Shown here piece by piece: positions 9,666 through 20,333 of a stretch of DNA of 44,677 bases. The stretch spans positions 1,132,337 to 1,177,013 of the forward strand of contig BFEA01000193.1 of NCBI GenBank assembly GCA_003427395.1, given 5' to 3'. This DNA is from Chara braunii. Taxonomy: Eukaryota; Streptophyta; Charophyceae; Charales; Characeae. Numbering within the stretch: the first letter of the stretch is position 1; every line of letters begins with the position of its first letter. The position numbers were made by a program, and so were the translations under genes. Below the pieces are notes generated by a model. That model was not told the DNA's origin and did not search any database. It saw only the letters and a program-made list of their open reading frames with translations.

Positions 9666-9799
9666 TCCGTCCTGCTAGATGTAGTAGAAATGCAGGACCA
9701 CTAGATGAGTTTGCTGCAAGACATCCAGCACATCCGTCCTGCTAGATGTAGTAGAAATGCAGGACCACTAGACGAGTCTGTTGCAAGACATCCATCACA
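9666..9799 (+). repeat. 67-bp tandem duplication in gag
   Basis: Bases 9666-9732 recur at 9733-9799 with a few differences (such as GATGAGTTTGCT against GACGAGTCTGTT). Sixty-seven is not a multiple of three, so it shifts gag by +1. The differences suggest a real, older duplication and not an assembly error. Confidence 0.9.
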
Positions 9800-10179
9800 G
9801 TCTAGCCTTGTTGGTTCCATCGCCGTTCGGGCCTGGTGCCTGGCCCATTGTACATCCTTCTTTCGTCCCACCGGTGACAGGGGTATCCCCATATGTCTCT
9901 CCAGCATCAGTCCAAGCTGCTTCCCTAGGAATGTCGTTAACAGGAGGGTTCTCAGCAGGTCCTAGTGTACAGATTCCTGTACAGACAGTGTACTCCCAAT
10001 CTCCGTTGCAGGTTCTCGTTACAAGGAAGCCTGTTGTCTCGCAACCTGCACAGCCGCAGGGTTCACAGCCCTAGCAGCAGCTAGTGCAGCAGCCTAGTCC
10101 CCAAGGTCCACAGCCTGGGGTGGTACAGGTACTGGGACAAACATCGTGGGTTCCAAAGACGACCATCGCCTCGCCCAAA

Positions 10180-10337
10180 CCCTTTTCAGGGGACAAGAGG
10201 GGCGAAGACCTCGACACCTGGTTGAGGTCAGTGCCGGTCTATGTAAAGTGTAAAGTAACCCTTTTCAGGGGACACGAGGGGCGAAGACCTCGACACCTGG
10301 TTGAGGTCAGTGCCGGTCTACGTAAAGTGTAAAGTAA
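10180..10337 (+). repeat. 79-bp tandem duplication in gag
   Basis: Bases 10180-10258 recur at 10259-10337 with only two or three changes (GGACAAGAGG/GGACACGAGG, TATGTAAAG/TACGTAAAG). Seventy-nine is 78+1, so it again shifts the frame by +1. Confidence 0.92.
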
Positions 10338-10605
10338 CCTTGCCGCACGATGAAGCGCTTGTGGCTGCCTCCTACCTTGAGGGGAGTGCAGCAAGATGGT
10401 TGAGTGGTTTAGTGCAATTACAGGGGTACGGTAATGACTTTCACGCTTGGGCAGTCAACCAGAAACTGGATGACTTCCTGAAGGTAGTGGAAGATAGGTG
10501 GCATGATCCTCAGGAGGGTCAGAAGGCCACTAACGCGATCCTGACTATGAACCATAGACAGTTCAAGTCAGTAAGAGAAGCCACAGACGCAGTAGAGCGT
10601 CTAAT

Positions 10606-10751
10606 AGCCATTTCGTCAAAACGGACATATTATATTTTTTGAACGAAATCAAAACCGACTTTTTTTGCCAAAATCCGGTCGGAATTTTTTGCTCCTGGGG
10701 GTCCGGCGTTCCCAAAACGCCGGACCCCCCTGGTCTATGGTTGAGACCAAA

Positions 10752-10782
<31 letters not shown>

Positions 10783-10931
10783 CTATTTGGTCTCAACCAT
10801 AGACTAGGGGGGTCCGGCGTTTTGGGAACGCCGGACCCCCATGAGCAAAAAATTCCGACCGGATTTTGGCAAAAAAAATCAATTTTGATTTCGTTCAAAA
10901 AATATAATATGTCCGTTTTGACGAAATGGCT
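10606..10931. mobile_element. Foldback MITE with ~150-bp inverted arms inside gag
   Basis: The two halves are near-perfect reverse complements, from AGCCATTTCGTCAAAACGG at the left end to CCGTTTTGACGAAATGGCT at the right, around a central run of 28 T (10755-10782). Each arm also carries its own inner hairpin: 10697-10710 with 10716-10729, and 10808-10821 with 10827-10840. No ORF and no transposase, so it is non-autonomous. Gag reads in the same frame before and after, so the net insertion is a multiple of three. A clear target duplication could not be fixed, so the superfamily is undecided. Confidence 0.85.
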
Positions 10932-11593
10932 GTTGTCTGATCTGTGTCCCTGGGGTGCGCTTAGACCCCCAGGTTTTACTCACCTCTTACCTGAGATGTT
11001 TTCCTATGCCTCTCAGGAATCAGTTGGCAGGTGAGGCCAGCATCAATATGCACAACTTCCCCTCATTCAACAAGAAGGCCCTAGGCCTTGAGGCAAAGAT
11101 AGGGCATGGATAGACACCCACATAGGATGGTAGGAAGAAGTCATTGCCTCCCAACTGGAAGGCAAAGGGTCGCATCATGTTCGTCGACAACGATGGTTCT
11201 ACCATTGAGTTAGAAGACGACTTTCAGACGGGAGTGGGGACAGCGGCGGGCAGCGTAGAGGCTTCAGGGGGTGGAGTAGTCGCTGCCTCAGTACAAAAAG
11301 GTAAGGCGACCGGTAGATGCCGTGGAGGTTCCTGGTATAGGAGTCAAGTCGACCCTAACGCTCCTCCATGGGAGAAAGCGGGTCTAACTGAGGACGTGTG
11401 GAGAGACCGGTACACCCGACAGGCTTGTATCCACTGTGGCCAATATGGCCATAATCAGTTCAAGTGTCGGAATAAGAAGTTGACCGAGAAAATCCCGCCT
11501 ACGATGGGGCAGGCGTTGGAATCCTCCGCTCCCGTAGGTAGCAATGTGGCCAACACTTCTGACACTGCTCTGGGAAACATGTCGGGCCAGTAA

Positions 11594-14500
11594 GAATAGC
11601 AGTTGTTCCTGCTAGGGTCGAGGTGGTCGACACACCCTCACCATCTCGAGAGATGGTCCAAACTACTGACTCCATCGTCGTCCCGCAAACACATTCAGAT
11701 CCATTGAGCCTCTGTTCGATGGATGTGCTTGAATCCTTAAAGGAGCTAGAGGAGGAGTGGTCTAGATCAGACCCGCTAGCTTCTTGGACGGCATTGGCTG
11801 AAGCCCCTAAGGGTGAGATGTTCGTCAGCGAGGTAGTCATCGGGGGCCGCAAGGTCGCGGCCTATTATGACCCTTGCTCGAAACGGGACTTTATCAATCA
11901 CGCGTGCATTGAGAGGTTGCGCTTACAAGGGCAAGTGTAGCGCCTGAGTCGACCTGTGGAGTCGACCTGTGCCAACAAACAATGCATGGTAGTTAACGAC
12001 TACCTTCAGGACATTGAGTGTCGTTTCCCGTACGCGGGAGGGGAACTGAGACATCGTGTCTCGTTCCTAGTCAACGATGATCTCCCAATGGACATTCTGT
12101 TGGGTATGTACTATCTTTCAGTTGTACAACCTCAGTTTGACTGGGACCGAAAAGTGGTCAAACACATTTTGCCAGGTGGGGGGACCGCCAAATTACGTAA
12201 GTTTAAGGCTAGTAGTCTGATCGAGTCCTACGGATGCATGTGTGCGGCTATGTTCTACAATTATTATAAGCAAAATCCGGAGGAGGGTATGTATGTAGTT
12301 TATGTCTCTGCAGCAGGAGAGCCGGTGAAAATGTCGTCGGAGATAGAGGGAGTAGTTGCTAAATACCCTGATCTATTTGAAGAGCCGAAAGGGGTTGTTG
12401 AGAGGGAGGTCGTCCACACAATAGAGATTATCCCAAGGTTTAGCATCCCGAAGGGTAGGATCTATCGGATATCTCCAGGCGAGCTTGATGAGCTTCGCCG
12501 ACAAGTCAAGGAGCTCGTAGAGAAGGGTTGGATCCGGCTGAGTGTTTCCCCTTATGGATCTCCAGTCCTATTCGTACCAGAGAAGGGGGGAACTCTGAGG
12601 ATGTGCATTGACTACTATAGGGCCCTCAATGCCATCACTGTCAAGAACCGAGAGCCCCTACTGTGTATCGATGACTTGCTAGATAGAGTGAAAGGGTGCC
12701 GGTACTTCAATAAAATAGATCTGAAATCCGGGTACCATCATATTGCAATTCGGCCCGAGGATCAACACAAAACCGTTTTTCAGACCAGGTACGGTCTGTA
12801 CGAGTTTGTGGTGATGCCTTTCGGCCTTTGCAATGCTCCTGGCACCTTTTAGCATGTTATAAATCAGATCTTTCATGACTTTTTGGAGAAGTTTGTCATC
12901 GTGTACCTCGATGACATACTTATTTTTAGTAGGACTGACGAGGAGCATGTTGCGCACTTAGACAAATTCCTCAGTCTCCTCCAGCAGCACAAGTTCAAGA
13001 TCAACGGGGATAAATGCGAGTTTGGCCGCATCCAGATCTTGTATTTATGTCATGAGATTTCCGCAGAAGGTTTGAAGCCCGATGACGCGAAGGTGGGTAG
13101 CATTCGTGACTGGTCGCGTCCTCAGTCTGTAACTGAGATGAGGTCTTTCTTAGGGATGACCGACTACCACCAGAAATTCGTTAAGAACTATAGTATAGTG
13201 GCCGCCCCTTTGACTGACCTGACTCACCTTGACACCCCGTGGGAGTGGACAGACAGGTGTGAGGCTGCTTTCAGACATCTGAAGCATGTGTTTACACACC
13301 ATGAGGTCTTAAAACTTCCTGATCCTGACAAGCCGTTCATAGTAGCCACGGATGCCAACCAATATGGCATTGGTGCCATGCTCGCGCAGCAGGAGGGCCC
13401 AAAGTTGAGGCCAGTCAAGTACATGTCCAAAAAGATGCCGTCTCAGAAGTTGACTAAGTCCACCTATGAGAAAAAACTCTGCGCGATTTACAAGGCACTG
13501 ACCCATTGGAGACATTACCTCCTTGGGAGGTTCTTCATCGTCAGGACTGACCATCAGACCCTGAAGTGGATGAGAACCCAGTCAGTGCTCTCCGATGCAT
13601 TGAAGTGCTGGATCGAAGTCATTGAACAATATGACTTCGAACCACAGTATCTGAAAGGGGAGTACAACAAAGTTGTTGATGCCTTATCGCGTAGGCCTGA
13701 TTTCTCTGGTGCGCTGATCACTGAGTTCGGGCTTGCGGACAATGTCACTCGCTCTTTGGTGGAAGCCTATCGCAAGGATCAGTTCGTGGTTGAGATCATA
13801 CGCAGACTCGAGGCGAAGGACAAGGTGACTTCAACCGAGTTTGAGTTGGTCAACGACCTGTTGTTTCTTGAAAAGGCCGGGAATAAACGTTTGTGTGTAC
13901 CTAAGCGGAAATCTTTGCGTAGTTTATTTCTAGGAGAATGTCATGATGCCGCCTGACATTTTTGCTATAAAAAGACTACGGCCAATTTGTTGCAGAGGTT
14001 CTGGTGGCCCACGATAATGAAAGACGCCCAGCTGTACGTGGAGACTTGTCAGGTATGTCAGAGGAACAAGCCATGTGCACAGGCTCCTCTTGGGCTTCTG
14101 AAGTCCCTTCCGATTCCGGAAAGGCCTGGTGAGAGCCTGTCCATGGACTTCATGGATACGCTAGTCACCAGCAAGAGTGGAATGCGCTATGTGTACGTCA
14201 TTGTGGATAGATTTAGTAAATATGCTAGGTTAGTCACGATACCTGCAACAGCTAAGATTGAGTACGTAATTAAGTTGTTCAAAGAGAACTGGGTCAGAGA
14301 TTTTGGAGTGCCAAAATCTATAGTCAATGACCGTGATGTGCGATTCACTAGTGAGCTGTGGAAAGCTGCAGCTGCAGAGCAGGGAACACAGCTGCAGATG
14401 ACATCAGGGAACCATCCCGAGGCGAATGGGCAAGTAGAACAGTTGAACCGCGCTATACAACACCTGCCGAGGCACTACATCAAGCCAAATCAGGTAGACT

Positions 14501-15263
14501 GGGATGAGAAACTTGCTCTCATCGCCAGCTTGTACAACAACGTTGTGCACACCGCAATGGGAGTGCGCACGAACAGTCTGCTACTGACCTTTAAGCCAGA
14601 CTGCCCTTGGATTTCTTACTACCTGAGAACCAGCCTTCTGCTGCACCAGGGACCTTAGAGTTCGCTTATCGATATGAGCGACTGATGCAGCAGGCTGTTG
14701 AACAGATGCACAAGGCACAGGCGGCGATGATAGAGTCTGAGAACAAGCACCGCCGCCCATCTACATTTCAGCTAGGGGAGAGAGTCTGGGTTAAGTCCTC
14801 AGAACTGGGACAGGAGCACGGGATCTCCCGCAAGCTCATGCCATAGTACTTTGGACCATGGGAAGTCCTGCATGTTGTTGGGGATGAACCAGATGGACCA
14901 TCGTATGTTATTCGCATCCCGGATCACTTACGCACTTACCTTGTTTTTCACGCCTCCAAACTTGGACATTTCAGAGAAACAGATCAATTTCCCTCTCGTC
15001 GCTCAATGTTGCCCCCAACCATGGATGGAGAGGTCAACATCGACGACATCGTTGACCATAGGGAAATGCCAGTTTCAAGATGAACAGGCAGGGGAAGTCC
15101 TCCGAAACCGAAGCTGCAGTACCGGGTTCGGTTCAAACATCACACTGATGCACAGGAGGATCGATGGTTCACCAGAGAAGAACTGATGCAGACCGCTCCT
15201 CAGGTAGTCGCCCAATATGAGAAGTCTTTGCAGAAGGGAAAGTGCCAGATTATCGAAGACTGA
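11594..15263 (+). pseudogene. pol of the gypsy element (protease-RT-RNase H-integrase), broken
   Basis: Frame -1 relative to gag. Protease: YYDPCSKRDFINH (about 11860-11900) keeps the Asp but has lost the usual D-S/T-G-A pattern. RT: about 12420-12960, with boxes [32 protein letters not shown] and YLDDILIF. RNase H: about 13320-13640, with VATDANQYGIGAML and TDHQTL. Integrase: H2C2 zinc region (about 13940-14070, CQVC), catalytic boxes SMDFMD, NDRDVRF and GQVEQLNR, then a C-terminal part with LGERVWVKSS and YFGPWEVLH and a possible chromodomain-like tail (YRVRF...W..EEL, 15117-15190). In-frame stops are TAG 11938, TAG 12850, TGA 13954, TAG 14844 and TGA 15081, with a frameshift near 14600. 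Not functional. Confidence 0.93.
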
Positions 15264-15288
15264 ACTTCTCAGAGGACTATCGAAGTAT

Positions 15289-15299
15289 GAAGGAGGGAA
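15289..15299 (+). promoter_or_regulatory. Polypurine tract
   Basis: GAAGGAGGGAA ends at the base before the 3' LTR, the expected place and composition for priming plus-strand DNA synthesis. Confidence 0.85.
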
Positions 15300-16220
15300 T
15301 GCGAGGTCTAAGGCCCCGATAAGCCCTTTTGGCCCTGTTTGCAGTGTTGTCGGCCGTCCTAAGTGAAGGCAGGCTCGACCACGGCCTTAAGGCCCCTTTT
15401 TCAGGCCTCCACGCAACTGCGGAAATTCAGACAGCTGCACGGCGTCAGTTGGTTACAAGCGCCCAGGCCCAGGCGTCCATTTTGCAAATGTATCTGAAGT
15501 ATGCCCTGGGCCAGACGCATATACGGACCGAACACAGGCTGTGGGCAGTTGGGTACGAGCAACTAACTCAGGCTCTGGGCCTGTTCCGGACGGACTGGGG
15601 CTCAGCCAGTCGGGCCTACCAGAAGCTTCCGGGCGAGGGCCCAGTGCAGCCTAGCCGCAGCAACAGGCACGCCACTTCCATTTAGGAAAGGGCCTGCCTC
15701 CGCATGGCGCATTCGGGCACTGGCTGCATGCTGCGCAAGCGCTGGCCAGCGCTCACGCTCTCACGGACGAGCTGGAAGGAGCAGGCGGCCATAGCCGAGC
15801 TGCGCTGCTGCATGCTAGATGGGGCCCATGGTGGTTCTTGGGTGCATGTGGCATCTGTGAGTTGGGGATCGAGGTTGTGAGTGATACGAGAGACATACCT
15901 GGTGCTTGAGGCGAACGACATTGGCCGAGATCTGCTCGTACTTCGGGGAGCTGTTGACGTCATCAGCAGCATTGTAGATAGGCTAGATAGGATTTGACAG
16001 TTGTAGTCTGGGTGTCGAGCGCCAGATAGGATATCGACATTGGTTCTTCGTTGATGATGATGAGACTATTCCAGCATTGTCAATTATGAGTTTTGGTTGT
16101 GCTCTTATTTGGTGAAACCCGTGATGCAATTCTGCTATTGGTTCGAGGTCACGACTATCTGGTCTCATGTGTATGATGCTGTTTGATTTCTGAAGTTCGC
16201 TATCGCTCATTTTCCTTGCA
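15300..16220 (+). repeat. 3' LTR of the gypsy element
   Basis: Starts TGCGAGGTCTAAGGCC and ends TTTTCCTTGCA. It is 921 bp and retains the roughly 87 bp missing from the 5' LTR (about 15515-15605). Confidence 0.93.
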
Positions 16221-16235
16221 TACTGTGGAAACTGA

Positions 16236-16503
16236 ATGATTTGTAACCAAGAGCATCAAGCAAACATCCCACAGCCCAAACCAAACATACAGCAACCATG
16301 GACTAAGACCCCTGGGTGGTGTGCAAGTAGTGTCTGTAATAGCTTACCTGAGTCAGCTCAGGGGAGTGTGTGTCCAGTCGTGCGTCATTCTAATGCCCTG
16401 CCGGTGTCCATGCGCAAGGCTGCGGAGTTTTGAACCCGCAACCTCATACCACAATGCGCATTTCCAACCGGTGCTCTAACCACTGAGCTACATCAACTGG
16501 ACA
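16236..16503 (-). mobile_element. SINE C, second copy, tRNA-derived head
   Basis: On the minus strand it opens with GATGTAGCTCAGTGGTTAGA (box A, about 16472-16491). Box B, GGTTGCGGGTTCAAAA, is at 16428-16443. Both are closer to a tRNA than in the copy at 7452. The body follows the 7.5-kb copy through GCGCATGGACACCGGCAGG and GTGTGTCCAG-type boxes. It directly abuts the poly-T of a family A element. Confidence 0.8.
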
Positions 16504-16508
16504 CCACG

Positions 16509-16660
16509 GTTTTTTTTTTTTTTTTTTTCCGCAAAAGAGCCCCTGCGTGAGCTCTCTATCCCGACAGTGGTAAGAGAACCGTCAGAATTGAGGGCTTATG
16601 TGCCGGGTTGCTCCATCTATTGGCGGGGAGCGGCACCTACTGGAAACTGGGTCCAACGTC
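16509..16660 (-). mobile_element. Family A short retroelement
   Basis: The poly-T at 16510-16528 is the minus-strand poly-A tail. Core on the minus strand: GGGACGTTGGACCCAGTTTC, then CCGCTCCCCGCCAATAGATG, then a middle part and CTCTTTTGCGG-An. The CTTTT-GCGG-An ending is shared with the copy at 16841. Confidence 0.8.
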
Positions 16661-16840
16661 CCATTGATACATCTTACAACACACCCCCATTGTTCCTAGG
16701 ACTGTGGTCTTTCCACTTGTGAATCCGGGTCTCCGTTGTCCCATGGAGCTGCCAGTATTCCCCATCGCTTTTTGGAGCGCCCCTTTCCAATTTGGTCAGC
16801 CGTCTTCAGCAGTCCCCCGTTATTCATCATTACAACATCC

Positions 16841-16998
16841 TTTTTTTTTCCTTTTTTTTTTTTCCGCATAAAAGACCCCCACCAGTGTTAGTGATACTGA
16901 TAAGAGCAGACACCACTAGCACCTGGGGAGGGGCTCCATCTATTGGTGGGAAGCATAACCTGCTGGAAAACGGGTCCAGCGTCCCTTATACAGACTGA
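16841..16998 (-). mobile_element. Family A short retroelement
   Basis: Interrupted T run at 16841-16863, then on the minus strand the core GGGACGCTGGACCCGTTTTC and CCCACCAATAGATGGAGCC. The middle has GTGTCTGCTCTTATCAGTAT, also partly present in the copies at 19.7 and 32.3 kb. Confidence 0.8.
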
Positions 16999-17164
16999 AA
17001 TTGGGATACATCTGTCACACAATTGTGGGGCTATTCTTGCCAGCATTGATTACCCTGGGATCCAGGGGATTGACTGAGCAGGATATTGGGAAAAAAAAGG
17101 GGGGGGGAACCTCTTCACGCTGAATCCGGTGCCAGATACACAGCCACACGCTAGTTCCTTCCCT

Positions 17165-18620
17165 TAAATTATGTCGAGTCCTTGCAGGCTGGAGCCCGGA
17201 TCCAGCGTCCCATTACCTGCCCGGGTTCCATTTAGAAGATCTGGAAGGAGCCACTGGGGGGCACCAGTGGAACTTCCTTTCGTCTCCCCTTTTTTTGAAA
17301 CATCAGGATGTTGGAGAGCAGAACAGGGCGGGGTTGAATTTCCATCACATGCACACCCATCCAGCCTATCTATCCACTCTTCAGTCGATTGCTTCGATCG
17401 GAGAGAACGGGTGTGGAGGGAAAGGATCTGGAAGATCTGACGGGGGGCGGAGGGGGAAGGAAGGTTCAATGGTCGTCCAATCATTGAAGCTCGGACGGTA
17501 GTCTCTGCATTCTACCAACTCCAGGTGCCGTTGGTCCTCCCTATTACCGCCCCACTCAATTTTCACCACCCATCCGCCTCCTTCCCCCCCTAGCCAGTCC
17601 CCCCCGAAGGAGGAGATTGCCTTCCTTATAGCATGGTTAGTCCGAAAGCAGTCCAGCTGGCGCTTCAAGATTTGCCACCTTCTCATTAGTTCCAGCTGGA
17701 TTTGTTGTTGGATCTGCTTTGTTACCTCAGGGCCTTCTACCTGCACATTCTCCCTGGCCAGGAGGCAACGTTGCCACCAAAGCCCCCAAAGCACCACTCT
17801 ACGGCCCAGATTGAACATGTTCTCTGTGTACGTGGATGTCTCCTGGGCCTGGGGCCAGTATCCTAACAGTATCGCCCTCCAGGTCCTGGGCCATGGAATG
17901 TCAGGGACCATCTTTCTTCAGATTCTGTCCCACCATCGCCATGTGAGTTGTGCAGTCAGGCATTGCATAAAGACGTGTTCAATGGTTTCTGCACTTCTTC
18001 GTGGAGGAAAGGTTCACAGGCACCGTGTACACCAAGCGAGAGCTCGGCCTTTCTGTTCCAGGTTTGTGTGGTCAATCAACCAATCCATTGTTGGCAGACA
18101 CCGGTGTGCGATCTGCCACTGTAGGGAGGTGATATTTGCAGGTTTCTCTTTTCGCCCTTGGAACCAAGGTATCGGCGTCAAAAGAGAGTGGTCTACGTTG
18201 AGGTGTTTTGTCCACCTATCAATTATTTTTTATCTTTAAGATTGCGTTTGGGTCTGAGCACTTTGTATGTGGACGTCACCGTCAGCTTCTGAAGACTAAT
18301 CTCAGCAGTAGGGTTGGCTCTGCGCCCTGTGGGTTTCCACTGCCATTCTATAGGGTCAAGGGGGAGGTCCTGAATCCCAGTGTCTGGCTGAAATGCGCAG
18401 GCTTTCTCCCCTTCCCCAAGGACGCGGATTTGGAAGATATCCGCCTTGTCCTGCGAGATAAAGGGAGCCCGTCTCCCTTGCAACACTCCTGATCTGCTTA
18501 CTGTGTACATTTCCACCAGGGCGCCGTGCATTGGAGTTATATGAACTATTCCTTAAGAAATCCTTAAGCCCCTTCAACCTTATAGGCTTATACCCTCTCA
18601 GAACCCATGCAAAACCCATG
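17165..18620 (-). pseudogene. LINE ORF2 C-terminal fragment and 3' UTR
   Basis: On the minus strand, starting near 18620, the text matches the C-terminal half of the LINE at 20.6-23.3 kb. It has LDPIEW (about 18350-18370), a zinc-finger RT-associated segment (HRCLPTMDWLID, CTRC, ETIEHVFMQC, about 17930-18110), then WPRTWRAILLGYW and GRRVVLWGLWWQR. A stop interrupts the zinc region (after CTRCL) and another lies just before MVPDIPWPRTW. The 3' UTR ends with the family A core GGGACGCTGGATCCGGGCTC at about 17190-17210. A 5'-truncated copy, the usual outcome of target-primed reverse transcription. No poly-A tail remains. Confidence 0.82.
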
Positions 18621-19200
18621 GGCTTTTTTCACTTTCATCAGCTTTCACAAGATGGAATGGAGCAACCCGGTACCTTACTAGGGGAGGCTGCTCATATCAC
18701 CCGCCCAAGTAAGTGCAGCAGGTTGAAAAAAAAAAAAAAAAAGACTTGTCCCTCAAACTTCGTCCGCCAGCCACAGCTTCATCTGGTAAATCTTTGACTC
18801 TCATCCTCCGGCTTCAGCAGAGCCGAGCGGACAACACGGTACACACGACACCATAACCTCAGGAGGACTCCAGATTCATGAAAGAGGCTGACTCCCCCGT
18901 AGTTATTTCAAAAAAGAAACGAAAAAACTGTGAACAGCCTGCAGATCTGCAGAAGCCACAGATATTAGGGTCTGTCCTCTACTACTGAGGCTTCATATAT
19001 GGCTGGAGAGCTGTAGCTGTTGGTAACCAGTGCCAGTGTCCCATCAGAGGTCACAGTCTGACACTGAGTGACACACAAAGCATCTGACCTCTTCAGCCTT
19101 TGTCAGAGACTGCCATAAGGAAACTGGATACCTAGGGTCCCATTCCACACATCTGGAAGAAGACTAAACTGCTTTGTTCTTGTTCCACAGCATCCGTTTT
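18621..19200. other. No gene recognised; internal A-run
   Basis: An A run at 18725-18743 follows GCAGCAGGTTG and may be the tail of a small retroelement on the + strand. The rest has stops in all frames and no repeat I can name. Confidence 0.4.
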
Positions 19201-19204
19201 CTTA

Positions 19205-19292
19205 CCCCCCCCCTTCTAAAGCAACATGCTCCATCTATTCGTGGGGTGCATCATGTGCTGGGAACAGGGCGCAGTCTCCCTTCATAAAAAGA
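19205..19292 (-). mobile_element. Family A tail fragment
   Basis: Minus-strand core GGGAGACTGCGCCCTGTTCC, CACATGATGCACCCCACG and AATAGATGGAGC, ending at a C-rich stretch on the + strand. No poly-T here, so the tail is lost or replaced. Confidence 0.65.
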
Positions 19293-19424
19293 TTACAGAA
19301 AAATTACAAGTACCGGGGACACTACCCTGCTTCGGCTAGGAATTTCAGATCCCCAAACACATAGAGAGGTGTTTCAAATGAGAAATCGAAATAAACTTGA
19401 ATAAATTCTTTTTATTTTTCTTTC

Positions 19425-19620
19425 AGAAAAGTCCAGGTTGTTGTACAGGCTAAATACCAGGGTAAGGACTGCTCCTTCAGCAGTTGGCCATTTGATTATC
19501 CCAGTGATCTATGCAGGGCCCCTATGAGACTTCCTCCCACCTTGACTCTCATTATTGTCCCAGCGCACCCCTACTCCCAAGGTCCTACCTCAGTATTTTT
19601 ACCACCCAGGATCGTAAGAA
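19425..19620 (-). mobile_element. Repeat B, truncated copy
   Basis: On + it begins TTCAGAAAAGTCCAGGTTGT and runs through CTCCCACCTTGACTCTCATT to CCTACTCCCAAGGTCCTACC and CAGTATTTTTACCACCCAGG, all reverse complement of the repeat B body. Same order as at 32.7 kb; the distal part is missing. Confidence 0.78.
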
Positions 19621-19623
19621 AGT

Positions 19624-19805
19624 CTTTTTTTGTTTTTATTTTGTTTTTCGCTTTTGGTAAAACACCAGCGACCGGGGGTTGGGGGGGACCGTGCTGATAC
19701 GAGCAGACACCCCCTCTACCGCCCCTTTTGTTGGATGGCTCCATTCCATTGGTGGGGAGCTGCACCTGCTGAAAACCGGGTCCAGTGTCCCTTCACAGAC
19801 AATTG
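19624..19805 (-). mobile_element. Family A short retroelement
   Basis: T-rich tail 19625-19650, core on the minus strand GGGACACTGGACCCGGTTTTC, CTCCCCACCAATGGAATGG, and middle GTGTCTGCTCGTATCAG as in the other full copies. Confidence 0.78.
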
Positions 19806-20241
19806 TAATGAGCCCAGTGGCATGTTATGCAGACTGTTATGATGGACCAAGTCGCATGTTCTGCGTACTGTTAAGCCGCACTTGATATCCAATGACGACC
19901 ATTATACAGAGGCAGCTTCTTCGTCACTTCTACAGGCAGGAGGGGGAGGGCCGTGGCTGTGCACCCTGTGGTACACCCCTCTCCTTGCTCGGTATCCTTG
20001 TGTTGTGGCTCTTGTCATGTGGTTAGACTCGCTGAGCGGTCGACATTGAGATCTGCAAGCTGAGCCTTTCGGATGTCCTCCCTTTTCTTCGAGTCTCACT
20101 CCGCCCTTCTCCTTCATTGCTGTAGCTTATGTCGTTTCTGTTGTCTGCAGTCGCTCGCCTTCACCGGCCTTCCTTCCTCAACCCTTTGTCCCGGTGTCGT
20201 GATGATGGTTGGTGAGGTGTGGAGGTGGTGCGTAGCGAGAT
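19806..20241. other. No gene recognised
   Basis: CT-rich + strand with no supported frame; leads into the poly-G tract. Confidence 0.35.
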
Positions 20242-20250
20242 GGGGGGGGN

Positions 20251-20324
<74 letters not shown>

Positions 20325-20333
20325 GGGGGGGGG
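20242..20333. repeat. Poly-G tract with one N (suspect assembly)
   Basis: About 80 G with a single N at 20250 and one A at 20324. Long pure G runs are rare in genomes and common in two-colour Illumina data, and the N indicates low support. The glycine and proline runs predicted across it are meaningless. Confidence 0.9.

Larger units (their letters stand above)
9492..11593 (+). pseudogene. gag of the gypsy element, broken
   Basis: The Gag region contains a charged helical N-part (about 9495-9700), a Pro/Gln-rich linker (about 9830-10170), the retrotransposon capsid core (PKPFSG through WLSGLVQ, about 10168-10610) and a CCHC zinc knuckle, CIHCGQYGHNQFKC (about 11425-11470). Reading is frame 0, then +1 after a 67-bp duplication, then +1 again after a 79-bp duplication; the capsid end and zinc knuckle are then in one frame. 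TAG stops lie at 9702, 10072, 11111 and 11123, and a MITE at 10606-10931 splits the capsid domain. No clear ATG opens the frame (TGA at 9489). The protein would coat the element's RNA; here it is dead. Confidence 0.85.
8477..16220 (+). mobile_element. Ty3/gypsy LTR retrotransposon, full length but defective
   Basis: Two long terminal repeats (8477-9319 and 15300-16220) with TG...CA ends enclose a degenerate primer-binding site, gag, protease, RT, RNase H, integrase and a purine tract, in the order typical of Ty3/gypsy. The coding part carries nine in-frame stops, two frame-shifting tandem duplications, one further frameshift near 14600 and a hairpin MITE inside gag, so it cannot move by itself. 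No perfect 5-bp target duplication is visible (CGACT before, TACTG after), consistent with age. RT and integrase catalytic motifs are still readable. Confidence 0.93.

Noticed and set aside
9702-15083. Alternative genetic code with TAG read as Gln
   Set aside because: TAG dominates in the gypsy element, but the LINEs and other broken frames also carry TGA and TAA at clearly internal positions, and the duplications, frameshift and MITE show ordinary decay.
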